From NCBI GenBank assembly GCA_965178125.1, contig OZ237755.1:744001-808000 (forward strand): a stretch of 64,000 bases of DNA, given 5' to 3'. The DNA comes from Bilabrum cf. latius (taxonomy: Eukaryota > Bigyra: Bicosoecida > Bigyra > Bicosoecida). A program made the translations under genes and the position numbers. Below, piece by piece: positions 1 through 10,803 of the stretch. The first letter of the stretch is position 1. The number at the start of each line of letters is the position of its first letter. Under the pieces are notes generated by a model. It worked only from the letters and a program-made list of their open reading frames with translations. It was not told where the DNA came from and did not search any database.

Positions 1-89
1 GAGTCTGCAAAAGAAGCTTTCACCATGGAGGTCACGATGTCGTGCTCATCACGGCGTGACGCAGGGCCTGTGCGGCAGCGAGAACGAAG

Positions 90-3000
90 ATGCTTCACAT
101 ACAAATAATGTAGCCAAGTCATAACGTGCAAGTTTTGGACACAATTGACCAAATTCGCGAGAATTTACGGTTCTGGCCCACGTCGTTTGATCAGAGTGGG
201 GCCTTCCGCCGCGCAGTTCTGGCAGTGGCGGTCCTCCCAGATTCGCAAGGCAGCCCAGCTGCCGCAGCGGAAATTCAGAGTCTAGCTGATGTTGACATCA
301 ACGAACGTCTAGGATTTGACAATCTAACAGCAATACGCCTATACACTGACGTGTGCCGCGCGCTGCTGCCAGTGTGCACGCCATCTGTCGGTCTCTCGGA
401 GCTGCAGCGACTCTGCGCATCGAGGGCCACTCAGCTTTCGCTAGCTATATCTAGCGCTGAATTGCAGCACTGCTTGCAGTATATTGCCTCTGTAGCTGAT
501 TCAGACGGCACAATGCTTCCCACAGAGACGATTCGAGACAGGCTTGTATCCGCGGTCACAACCAGGGCCTCTACCGGTTCGCCTAGCGTGGGGGCTATAA
601 AGAAGGAACAGAGTACATCCGAGCGCACTGCACAGGATCAAGCGCCAAGATAGACCGTGCCCAGTTCCTTGTCTGGCCAGCGGACGAGTAGTTCGTAGCA
701 GGTGCCAACCCCGAGCAACGCTTGGTCGAGCTCAGGCAGGCCGGCGAGCGCAGCAGGCCCCACGGCATCGAGCGTTCCGGACAGAGAAACAGCCTCATCC
801 ACCGCGACTCAGAGCGTTTCTGACCTTCATTTCGCGGTTGGAATCGAAAGCGATCACGATTCGGAGACTGCAGTCGAGATGGGACCGGTCGGCTAGGCCT
901 CGCCCTTAGCTACCCCTGCCGGAGGGAGTGGTGGTCGTGCTAAATCTCCTTGTCCTGGCCCTGTGCAGGCCGCAAGAGATGGAACTGGAAGAGCCAGGGC
1001 ATTCAACAATGATTCAGTGTTTCATGGGGCTCCCTGCCACGACAGCAACGATTTCCTGCGTCATGCCAGTGCCGCCATCCATGGTCGCACGGCTCTTGAC
1101 CCTGGGCCCGAGTGGAGGGCAGTCACACCGACGCGAGGCCCAGGTTAGGACAACGAAATGCAAGACAATGGGGCCATGGACGGAGAGAGAGGACGACTAA
1201 GGCCAGACCTGGGCAGAATCACCTCGTCATCCACGACCTCGTCGTCCTGGTCGTCTGCATCCCAGCTCGCAAGAGGCCTCGGGGTCGTTGGTAGCGAGGC
1301 TGAGGCAAGTTCAGGCGCTGCTACTTGTTCTGACATGCGCATCAGCTCCAATCACCGGTCATCGAGCGCTGACGAGAGGTTCAGCGCAAGCAGCCTTGAC
1401 TTGGAAGAGGCAGAGGATTTCGATGGCCTCTCACCGCTGGCAACGGTACCGGGCTGGGGCGGCTGCTCGCCAGTGCGGTCGTCTGATCGCAATGCCGTGA
1501 TAAATACCAGTTGCAAGACTACCAGCTCCGGCCTATCATTGGATCGCCGCGAGTTGCTGCCTCACTCGCTGCAGCCAGCGCCACAGGTGCCCACGGGATT
1601 CAATCCAGCAAGCCGCACTGGGCAAGTGCAGATGCAAGGGGCGCAGATTCTCGCTTTTCCGGACGATGGAAGCTCCGGCTACGCAGCTTCGCACCAGCAT
1701 CCTACATCCATCTCGCACATTGCATCGATTGGGCGGGCTCCACCGCAGCCAGGTGCATCCAAAGCCGGCAGCAGCAGCAGCAGCAGCAGCAGCAGCCACG
1801 CAAGCCATCAGGTTCCCGTCATGGACTGGCACTCCGGCCCGCGGACCCATAGTGCAGCGATGAGCGGATCCACCGATGCGTACCTCATGACAGTTGCAAC
1901 CACCTCCACAGCTAGATCTATGGCACACCTAGCCGGATAGAAGCGCAGTGCTGCGGGCATGCAGTCCCAGTCGGTTCAAGCCCCCCGTGGGGCAAACGGT
2001 TCGTCCCCAAACTTCTAGCTTTGGCCAGTGCAAGCACCAGGACCGTCAGAAACAGACTCTGTAGACCTGCTCCCCAAAGGGTCACCAGCGACGACAGGTG
2101 GAAGAGGCAGGAGCAGCAAGCGCCGCCGATTGGAACTGGGAGAAGCGCAACTCCGCGGACGAGCACGAGCACTCGCAGGCCGGTACAGCGCTTCGGAATT
2201 GCGGCACTTTGGCGACGGGGCGATGTCGGAGCACGCTGACGGCGCTCGTGCAACAACGCGGTTCGAGCCGATGAATCCGAGCGATGGTCAAGCCAGCGTC
2301 GGGCGCACACTCAGCCAGGCACGTGCCACGGCCAGCACGGTGTCGCCGGACAGCAGCGTGTTCTCTGAACGCTCGGAGACTACCAACCTGCGATGGCGAC
2401 GGCGGCGTTCGTCGACAGCCTCGGCCGCCACGCTATGCAGTACATCTCGGCAACAAGCAGCGGCAGCTGCAGTGGACGTTGGCGCAGCAGCTGGTTGCCA
2501 CAATAATGCACGCGCTGGCAGCCGACTGGAGCAAGCGCCACGCGCGTCTACGTCATCAAGAAAACGGGGAGCCCGTTCGACACGCAGGCACAGGACACCG
2601 GAGCGCTTTCTCCCGCAACCGACTCTACAAAAATCAGAGAAGCAGAGCGCCGGGTAGAGGGCTGGAAGGCCAGCAGCAAGACAAGGAGGCGCTTGTGGGA
2701 GGAATCGACGAAACGCCTAGGCGCTAGCACGACTGCCAAAAGCAGCACCAGCAGAGCCAGTGCATCAAAGGCGCATGAGCAACAGAGAGCTCAGCGAGTA
2801 CGTGGCGAGGAGGGACGCGAGTGGGAGGTTCAGCTGCCCGCAGCTCCACTGCGGCAAGTCGTTCCGGTCTGGTTCTGACCTCGTGGCCCACATCAGGGTG
2901 CACACTCGGGAGAAACCGCTCCTGTGTCCATACGCTGGGTGCGACTACAGAGGGGCCCATTCCAGCAACCTGAAGCAGCACGTTCGCGCTAGGCACGAGA

Positions 3001-3797
3001 AGGTCAAAAGGTACACGTGCCCCTGGCCCTACTGCGGCAAGTAGTACGCCCACCCCTCCAGCAGAAACGACCACTACGCCAGCCAGCACCTAAAGGTGGA
3101 TCTCTACAAGTGTAGCCTGTGCGACCAGAGTTTCACCGCAAAGGCCAACTTGGTCCGGCACAGACGGGGCATCCACAAGCAAGCGGCCCTAGAGTCTCGC
3201 CAAAAAGTAACTCAGGACGAACTCGAGAGGAAGGAACAGATCAAACAGAGCGTGAAGGAAGCGTTCGTGACCATGCGCAGGGTTTCCGGAGGCCTGCCGC
3301 CAATGCCAGCCATCCCGCCGATGGCGATGCACAAGCGTGCTATGATCGTGGAGGAGTTCAACAGGGCGCAGCGAGAGCGCATGGAGGGCAAGGCAAGAAA
3401 CCGTGGTGCTGTAGCCACTGCCAATCACCCGGTTCTTCCTACCAGTCCTGCTTCTGAAGGAGGACTGCCACATGGCCCGACAGACCCCGTGCGTGTCCCC
3501 ATTGGCATTGGCACCGACGTGAGAATGGATCATGATGAGACTCCTACTAGCCTGCACATCCGTGCGCCGCGGATACCCTCTGCTGGCTCGTCACGGTCTC
3601 GACTACTGCAATTGGCGACTTCCTCTAGGCAGGCTGGCTCGTCTCCATCGTCGCACCCGCTCGCATGCAATTTGAAGGGCAGGCCTGCGGGGATCCGCAG
3701 CCCGGTGGACGGCACTGCTTCTGCTTCTTCGAGTCGTGCTGGCAGGCAGGGTTTGAAGCACGGTAAAGGCGGGCAGTCGCCCCAATCGGAAGAGTGA
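90..3797 (+). CDS. C2H2 zinc-finger protein (4 fingers), 1,235 aa with UAG=Gln
   Basis: Probable nucleic-acid-binding protein, likely a nuclear transcription regulator. One frame is open from ATG 90 (a second ATG is at 108) to TGA 3795-3797, interrupted only by ten TAGs (111, 651, 696, 894, 1146, 1938, 2016, 2655, 2718, 3042). The first ~900 residues are Ser/Ala/Pro/Gln-rich and disordered, with a poly-Ser tract near 1767-1797. Four C2H2 fingers lie at about residues 916-1030. Finger 1 reads CPQLHCGKSF...H..VH. Finger 3 is split by the TAG at 3042 directly after CPWPYCGK and resumes YAHPSSRNDHYASQH in frame, so the finger is complete only if TAG is read through. Finger 4 is CSLCDQSFTAKANLVRH. 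A basic, disordered tail follows. The spacing resembles TFIIIA-like tandem fingers, but no orthologue is recognised. A TGA at 57-59 closes the frame upstream. Fingers are certain, function is inferred. Confidence 0.85.
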
Positions 3798-4119
3798 CAC
3801 TCAGCTGACAGAGTTGCTCCAGCATTCTTCGCCAGCTCTGCGGATCCGACAGAGAGTCCGGCCTCGTGGGGGCGGCTCGATGCTGGTGAGCGGGAAAGGG
3901 GGGGCCGGGGGGTGGGCACAGGAGCAAATACCCCCAAGCCGATTGCTTGCGTAGACTGACAGAAAATACTGCTAGCGTAAAGAACGGACCCCACACCCTG
4001 CACCACGAAAAAATTCTTGACGCCAAACCGGAAGATAAAATTGAATACCGGAACCCAAACGAAGCACGACGTGGTTTTTTACTGGCCCATCTCATCCTAA
4101 ATCGGACAACCTTTGAACA
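3798..4119. other. Intergenic region, nothing specific seen
   Basis: Lies between the zinc-finger gene and the R3H-like gene, both on the plus strand. It is less GC-rich after 3950. It presumably holds the 3' end of one gene and the promoter of the next. I see no RNA gene, repeat or clear promoter motif. Confidence 0.4.
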
Positions 4120-6423
4120 ATGGATCCCGCTGAATCAAAAGAAAATGAAGTTGACCAAGGTCTATTGGAAGGTGTAGGTGATTCCAGCAGGCGAAACGGG
4201 GCAGATGGAGCAGTTCCTGGCATCGGACAGCGCATTACTTTGCGCGGTTCAGCATACGGAGGCGGCGACCACGGCAGGCCTGCCCGCTCCTAGGCACCAT
4301 CACTTAGAGTATCTGGCGGCGTGTTGGCGTGGATGGACGAATAGGGGCGCGCGACTGGATACGTTGGAAGGAGAAAAGCACGCCGATAGTACAACGAGCA
4401 GTTTGCGCAGGTTGCCATGAGTCGAATGCGTGCGAGCCACGCAGCTCGCATGCGGGCACAAGGTGGAGTAGCGCTGCTATCCCCCGCTGAGCGAATGCGC
4501 CGCCGGGGTGAATCTCGTGCCGGCGGCGCGCTTGGATACTAGAAAGCAAGGCGCGACAGGCGGCATGGCGTGCCCAGGGGTCGGGCATCCAGGCGCCCGC
4601 CCGAAAAAACTGCATCGGAGCTTGTGGATGGGTCTGGGCCCACCGGCGTGATGTACTCTCGGCTGAGTAGGTCCCACAGAGAGGCGTGCAAGCAGGCGGC
4701 TCGTATGGACGGCTCTGCTATCGATTTCCTCGCGGCTGCCGAGATGGTTGCAAGGCACTTTACGAGGACGTGGGCAGCTCCCGAGCCCCACTTGCTCCCG
4801 GATGAAATCGCGGTCAGGCTGTGGGCCCCGCTGAGGGTCGAGCTCGTGAGGTCTGCTGGGGAGCAGCTGCCGCCACCGCTGGGGCTTCGAGCAGGTGTGA
4901 CGAGCGATGGCGAAGCTGCTGCATCCGGGTCGTCAACCTCTGGGAATCCTAGCGCAAGCCCTCAAGCTGACGCTGCTGCATCCTCGACGGCCAATCCTTC
5001 AGAGCCTAGCGCAGTACAGGGACCAGGGGACGCCGAAGCAGACGCCGCTTCCGTGGCATCGGAAGCGTCGTCAGTGGACGCCGAAGAGGTGGGAGTGCTG
5101 AGTGCAATGGCTTCGAGGCCCGAGCACTTGCTCGCGGGCAAGCATGGCCTGGAACAAGCCCCCGCATCCACGGCAATTGTCACGGATCGTCCGACAGGCT
5201 CTAGCCCCGGTTTACCTGGCACGGCACGGGATGGCACTTCAGCAGTTGCGGCATGTAACAGTGAGCCCGCTCGCAGTCCGGCCAGCGAGGCAGCTGCACA
5301 GCCCCAGGTTGCGCCCAGTGATGATGCCCCCCCGCCAGTTGATGGGTCATCTAGCGGGCCATGGCACGATGACGCAAACGCAACAGCAGCGGGTGCTGGG
5401 CCCGGCTGTGGCGATTCGGGCCATGCATTCCAGTCGACTGAAGGCTCGGCACCCGGTGTGACGAGTGAGGTCATGCCGCCCGGCAAGCACGCCGAGCGCG
5501 TGCTGGTGGTCCCACTGCACTCGCCACACGACCGCCTTCTCATGCACGCGGCCTGCGCATTCCTGGGACTCGAGTCAAGATCGGTGGTGGCCAGGCATGC
5601 GTGGGGGGGGCAAGAGGAGGGGGAGCAAGAGGGCGGAGTTGGCTCGGGGGCAGGGGGCAGAGCGCGCCTCATGACCGACACGGACACGAATGCCGACACG
5701 GATAGGGGCTCGCAGGGCGCTTTGGGTGAGGGCGCCCAGGTCACCCCGATGAGTGGTGGCGCCGAAAGCAGCGCGCTAGAGCAGAAGATCGAGGCGAAGA
5801 GGAGGGCTGGGGCAGGGGGCTCGTCTGCTGCTGCTGATCGCAAGCTGGGGGTGCGATCGGATCATCCGGAGCGGAAATTCGTCGAGGTGCGCAGGGGGCA
5901 GCTGTGCGTCGCGGACGCGAAGGGCGAGCACGGGCCCGGGGTGCAGTGCATTGCGGCGGAGTCCCGCTCGGCGGCGGGGTCCGCCGAACTCTACTGGCTC
6001 CTGCAGGCGCGCGCAGATGCTGCAGCCTGCGGCTTTCTGGGCTCTGCGAAAGGTCGGGGAGACCGGGGAGGGCATGGCGGGCGCGCTGGAGGTGGTGGCA
6101 GGGGTCCGCCTGGATCAGCGGGAGGTGCCGACAGACGACTGCCTTTCTCAGCAGTTGCGTTCCGGGCCGCGCCGGAGGAATTGTCCGCTGGAGGACTTGC
6201 GCCGGACGCCGTCCTGGCTGGCGATGAAATGCCTCGCGTAGAACACCCGATTGGCGCCGGTCCGTCGCGCCGCAGCCGCTCGGTGGAGCGGCTGCGGTCC
6301 GACAGGCATGTAGCAAGGCTAGCCGTGGCGGGCGGGGGCGCCGGTGCTTGCGGAGGCGGGCGATGGGGAGCAATCACTGAGGGCAGCGGTAGTGGTGAGA
6401 ACCATAGCGGGTTGGTGTCGTGA
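4120..6423 (+). CDS. R3H-domain-like protein, 767 aa with UAG=Gln (C-terminus uncertain)
   Basis: Possible single-stranded nucleic-acid-binding protein. ATG 4120 follows an in-frame TGA at 4114. The frame then runs to TGA 6421-6423 with four TAGs (4291, 4342, 4387, 4540), all in the Arg-rich N-terminal fifth. Around residue 465 the segment HDRLLMHAACAFLGLESRSV carries the R-x3-H spacing and G-L-x-S-x-S signature of an R3H domain. The expected terminal strand may resume after a ~90-residue low-complexity insertion at ERKFVEVRRG. The middle is Ser/Ala/Pro-rich and disordered. From about 6000 the +1 frame (codons starting at positions congruent to 2 mod 3) is also open, looks more protein-like and ends in TAA near 6424. 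An unseen intron or frame change near 5950-6050 is therefore possible. The R3H assignment is tentative. Confidence 0.6.
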
Positions 6424-7058
6424 ATGCTAAGCTTGCTGATGATGCACCCAGCCAGCGAGTAAGGGCAACAGAGCATCGATGCAGGCATACTCAGCAGTAC
6501 GCTCATTCACGTTGGTGTTATGGATGTTAACAATATTTTTAATGAATAAAAACTTCTAGATTGTGAGCACTTGGCGCAATACGATTGTGCTCGGCAGGAC
6601 GACGCCTTACAGCCGACGGTGCTCGTGTCCACAGGGCAGCGCTGTGCCTCGTCTATTGCTAGTGCTCATGCGAACTCGTATTGGATCAACAGCCTGGGCA
6701 TACCAACACATCTTCTACTCTTTTGATTGTTGGGGGATTCAGTCCATGTGTTTAGCACCTGTCATGGTTAAGTGCTGCAGCCGAAAATCATCACGCTGCA
6801 ACGTGGGCCTCGTACCCTCGCACCGCGAGTACGCAATCATCCAAGCTTCGCAACAGCTTGCTTTCTTGCAAGCACATCGCAGCTGCTATAACTATCTTGC
6901 TTATATTAGGATCCCATCAGCCGCCTATTTCTCCACTATCGAGCCTGAAAGCCAAGATAAGCTGGAAACTCGGCGTCAGATTCGAGTCCAACACCTCGGG
7001 TACGAGTCCGGCGATAGGGAGCTGCGTGCAGGTCACCACGACTCAATCTTGAGAAAAT
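6424..7058. other. Intergenic region with no convincing gene
   Basis: More AT-rich than its flanks. An AATAAA-like string sits at 6543, plausible as a polyadenylation signal for the gene ending at 6423. A stop-free stretch in one frame (6563-7090) has amino-acid composition typical of random sequence (many Cys, Arg, Tyr, His), so I do not call it. The 3' part is presumably the promoter of the small gene at 7059. Confidence 0.4.
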
Positions 7059-7370
7059 ATGAAGAAATCGTCTGCAAAGAAGAAAGCTAGGTCAGCCAAA
7101 GGTCGTGGGGCAGCAAAGGGCGGCGCTAGCCGCGCAAGTGCAAAAGCAGAGAGCAGCGTCGCAGCGTTGCAACGAGCTGCCTCTGCGTCGAAAGCCATTT
7201 CCGCGCAACTATCTTCGGCCGAAACAGCGCACCAGCTAACAGCGGCCGAGGTCAGCTAGCTTCGGGGCTCTGTAAAGGCTGCGTCCGAGGCTGTCGGGGC
7301 TCTGTAGGATGTAGTCAAGGCCGGCTTGGGTAAGGCTCCTGCATCCAGTAGCGAGAAACCCCCGGGGTAA
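7059..7370 (+). CDS. Possible small Lys/Ala-rich helical protein, 103 aa
   Basis: ATG 7059 opens a frame of 103 codons ending at TAA 7368-7370, with two internal TAGs (7257, 7305). The product starts with a Lys-rich basic stretch (MKKSSAKKKARSAKGRG). It continues as an Ala/Ser/Gln-rich amphipathic helix in which both TAGs fall at polar heptad positions, as Gln would. No family is recognised. GTAAGG and GTAAGC strings at 7330 and 7367 could be splice donors. The terminal TAA could then lie in an intron, and a further coding-like stretch at about 7547-7711 could be a 3' exon. I could not prove a join. Confidence 0.4.
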
Positions 7371-8077
7371 GCAGCGGCACCTTTTGATTCCTGTGGGAGA
7401 TCAGCACAAAGATCATCATTATACTGCTGCACCAACACCGACAAGGAAAGGTTAAGTTGGAGTTGCCGGCGTCTCTCGCCAGCCGCGTTCGGCAGTGCAT
7501 GTAACTCCGAAAGGTGCCGCATTGGGCAATTGGGTGCGAGCATCAGCGTGCATCTTCGTTCCTTACGCAGCTGCGTGGAAGGCCATTTTCATCCACGGTC
7601 GTTCCTGGAGTGCAGAAAATCCCAAGCATGTCGAAGCAGGTCGCAGCCACAGTTCAGTTAAGTGCTCGCTATTCGATGGAGTGCATTAGATTCGGTGGGT
7701 AGAAGATCTAGTAATGATTAATCGCGGCCCCGACCAGGCTGCGGGGTCCCGGACCTGCCAGTGCCAGGGTCTCACGTCCTATCAATTGGGCATTGCGGGT
7801 CGAAAGCCTGACTCAAATCTGCATAAAAAATGCATTGATCTACTGAAATACTATTGTTCTTTCTTTTCTTTCCTGCCGCGACGGTGTTGTGTGCTGGCGG
7901 CCACACTTCCACGCCAATCGACCAGACTTGCATCAGGTGACGTCTGCCAGCGGTGCGTCTAGTAGCTCGCGTATGGTTGCTCGCGCAAGGTTGTGAAGGT
8001 ACTGAAGACGCAGGACTGTTACGCAAGGATATTTGATGGCACACATTGGATAAAGCAAGCGCGCCCACGCAACCGGC
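7371..8077. other. Mostly non-coding; possible terminal exon near 7547-7711
   Basis: Separates the small gene from the 3' end of the minus-strand SAC1 gene. One frame from about 7547 to a TAA near 7709 reads as protein-like and contains TAG in plausible Gln positions (start: RASSFLTQLRGRPFSSTVVP). Its upstream TAA near 7502 means it could only be an exon. The rest, 7712-8077, shows nothing recognisable and presumably holds 3' UTR of the phosphatase. Confidence 0.3.
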
Positions 8078-10534
8078 TCACCTGGCATCCTTCTTGCTGC
8101 GAGCAACCTCCGCCTTCCTCGACTGCTCCCAGCTCTCCCGCGAGTGCGCCGAGCGCTTGTCCAAGGATGGCTCAGGGTACAGCTGCGGCCGTGACAGCAG
8201 CGCGGGACCGAGCGCCCCCGTAAACGCCCCCTTGCTCATCACAAGGTACATCACCAGAAACGCAGACGCGGCCCCTGCCCCCAGTCCCGCCCACAGCCGA
8301 GCGCCGCTGGACAAGGGCACCCCCACAGTCGCCTCCCCCGCGTGTTCCCAGCCCAGCCTCTCGCACAGCTCCACAGGCCAAGCAAGCCTCACCCTCTGAA
8401 ACCAGTCCCCAAGCGCCAGGAATGGCATCATCGCCCAGTCCGCGGGGCCAGACTCCGCGCCGGCCCCACCACCGCCCCCCGCGGGATCATCCGGAGTCGC
8501 AGCCGGCAGCACGTGAACGAACGCAAGGGCGACCAGGGACAGGGCCGCGACGCCCGCCGCAAACAGACCCAGCTTGGTCAGCACGCTCGCGGTCGACGTC
8601 GCGTGCCGGCCGCGCCTGAGGAACACATTTGCTGACATGGCGCGGGGACGTCCCCGGCGACTCGCCGACGCCGCGCCCGCGGCGCCGCCAGCGGAACCGA
8701 GGTCCGCCTCGGACCCGTAGGCCGCGCCCACGCCGGCCCTGGGGCTTGTTCCCTCCTCCGCTGACCAGCCCCCCCCTCCCCCTCCCCTCGCACCGGGGTT
8801 CGATCCCGCGGGCAGCAGCCGCCTTGCCTCGTCCGTCATGCCGTCGTCTTTGACCGAGAAGCGCCCCGACAAGAGGTCCCAGGCGTCCTGGGTGCGGCCG
8901 TCGTGGAAGTTGTTGAGGAAGTACCTTGCCACGGAGGACCTGCCATCCGCCAGCATCCCGGCGATGGTGCGCTTGCCCGTCCTGGTGAAATCCGTCTTGA
9001 GAGCAGGGGTGCCTGAGTACAGCCGGCTCATGGCATCGGCGTTATCTGCCCAGACCCTCTTGAATTCTTTCTCAAAGTCCCTGTAGGGGCTGTCGAGGAA
9101 GCTCTCCACCAGGCGCCGAGGGGCGCCCGCCAGGCCGGCGGCACTCTGGGAGGGCGTGCCGGCCAGCCGCAGGCCCACGTCCTGCATCGCACTGCGGCGC
9201 TCAGCGCCCCCCACGGTGGCAGCCTCGAGGGCCGCGATCCGCGCGAACACGCTCTGCACCACGTTGGTCCTGTCGAGGTTGTCCATGCAGTTCGTGCGCA
9301 CCGCACCCCTCTGCACCTAGAGCACCTTCCCGTCGGCCGTAGACCGGAAGTAGCCGTACGACTCCAGGTCGGCCCTGACTGCCTTGACCAGCTTGCCCAG
9401 GTTGTGCCACGCCATCTGCCCGCACTCCTTGTGGAAATCGAACCACTCCAAGCGAACGTTCGCCGAGCCCATCGCCTGGACCCCCTCGTCGTACGCTTGG
9501 CCCAGCATCAGCTGGTCCTTCTTCCGGTCTATCAGGTTCACGGCCAGCACGCTCCCATAATCGCTCGAGATCCTGCCAAAGTGCTTCGCCAGCAGGGCGT
9601 TGTTCCTCGAGCGGTCCTTCAGCAGCATGACCCGGGGCGTGTACTTGAGGGAGGGCCGTTGCTGCCAGACGAGCGGAATGCTGCCCCTGATCTGCGTGAG
9701 CGAGCACACGGAGCCGCCGTCGTGCTCGCCCACGAGCACCTGCTCCGTCTCCACGAAATTCGCAACCTCGCCCTGGCTGTCCACGCCCCGGCGATTGAAC
9801 CTTGTGCCCTGCCGACCGGCGCCGCGCCTGGACACAAGAATCATGCGGAACCTCGGGCCGTTCCCCACGGAGAGTCCCCCGGCCTCGGTCACGAATCCGT
9901 TGATGACTGGCCTCGCGAAGCCCTTGGCCTCCTTGACCGTGCTGAAGTCGAAGCAGTGCTTCCGGTTCCACCAAAATCTCACGTCTGCCCGCATGGGAGA
10001 CCACGCGCCGTCCTCGTCGTTGAAGATCTTCCCGAGCTCGAGGGACCCATCGGACCCAGAGCCCTTGCTCAGCAGAGCAGCTGCTCGCTAGCAAGACAAA
10101 GTCGCGTCGAACCCCGTGCAATAGTAGAACGCACCGCTGCGCAACAAGTCGCCCAGCATAGCAATGTATTCCTTTTCGTCGGCGGCCCTGGACGCGGGCA
10201 GCTGCTCGCCTTTGCGAGCCGAGGGGCTCAGGCAAACGAAATCCACATCGAGGATCTGCCACCATGCCGCACGGCCAGGTCCTGTAGCAGCCTGCTGCAC
10301 TTTAGTGATGATTACAAGATAAGGGCCCCGCTGCAGCTCGAATGCGCCAAAGATACCGTATGCGCTGCCTCGACCGCCATGCTCCACCGAAGGTCGGAGG
10401 GTGTGTGGGTCTAAGAATCAGAAAGAGCGAAGGGAAACGATCGGAAGACGAAGATGCTGCAATAAACAAATACTTTAATCCATTTGGCTTCCTAATGTTT
10501 ACTTACGTGCTATGGGCTACACCGACAGAGGCAT
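8078..10534 (-). CDS. SAC1: SAC1-type phosphoinositide phosphatase, 786 aa, two exons
   Basis: Dephosphorylates phosphatidylinositol phosphates, mainly PI4P, at ER/Golgi membranes. Exon 2 (8078-10410) carries the SAC domain: ANFVETEQ, GTRFNRRG and the catalytic Cx5R loop RTNCMDNLDRTNVVQ with Cys at about residue 384. Asn replaces the usual second Cys of C-x-D-C-L-D-R. Two hydrophobic segments near the C-terminus (LTKLGLFAAGVAALSLVALA and AGLGAGAASAFLVMYLVM) match the membrane anchor of Sac1. The N-terminus has no ATG in exon 2. A 96-nt GTAAGT...TTCTTAG intron (10411-10506) joins it in phase 1 to a 28-nt exon 1 starting MPLSV at 10534. TAGs at 10517, 10088 and 9317 are read as Gln. The stop is TGA 8078-8080. 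It is divergent from the amine oxidase gene (269-bp gap). Confidence 0.9.
10411..10506 (-). other. Intron of SAC1 gene, 96 nt
   Basis: On the minus strand the donor is GTAAGT and the acceptor TTCTTAG, phase 1. It links a 28-nt first exon to the SAC domain exon. A second acceptor-like string (TTATTGCAG) lies a little upstream. Confidence 0.7.
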
Positions 10535-10803
10535 CGAGTCCGAGTGACGAACACGAATGGCAACTGCCGGCCTTGCAGAGGCCTTATCTTGCTTCAGTAA
10601 CACCAAGCTATCGGCATCATGGTAGTATGTTATGTCCGGAGCAGGGGCGGACATCGAATTTTGGTATGCACTCCACTTTCTGGATGATGTCGTAAAACAA
10701 TATTTTCCCCATTATACACGTTACTATGTTGCAGTCCATTCGGAGCCGATATACACCTATCGGAGATTGAGAGAAAGGCAGCTACAGTCACAAGACTGCG
10801 ACG
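10535..10803. promoter_or_regulatory. Divergent intergenic region, probable shared promoter
   Basis: Spans 269 bp between the start codons of the SAC1 gene (minus) and the amine oxidase gene (plus). It is clearly more AT-rich than the genes. The role is inferred from gene orientation only; I see no named element. Confidence 0.35.

Noticed and set aside
6563-7090. 175-codon open frame as a gene
   Set aside because: Random-like composition rich in Cys, Arg and Tyr, no domain, and it overlaps the better candidate at 7059.
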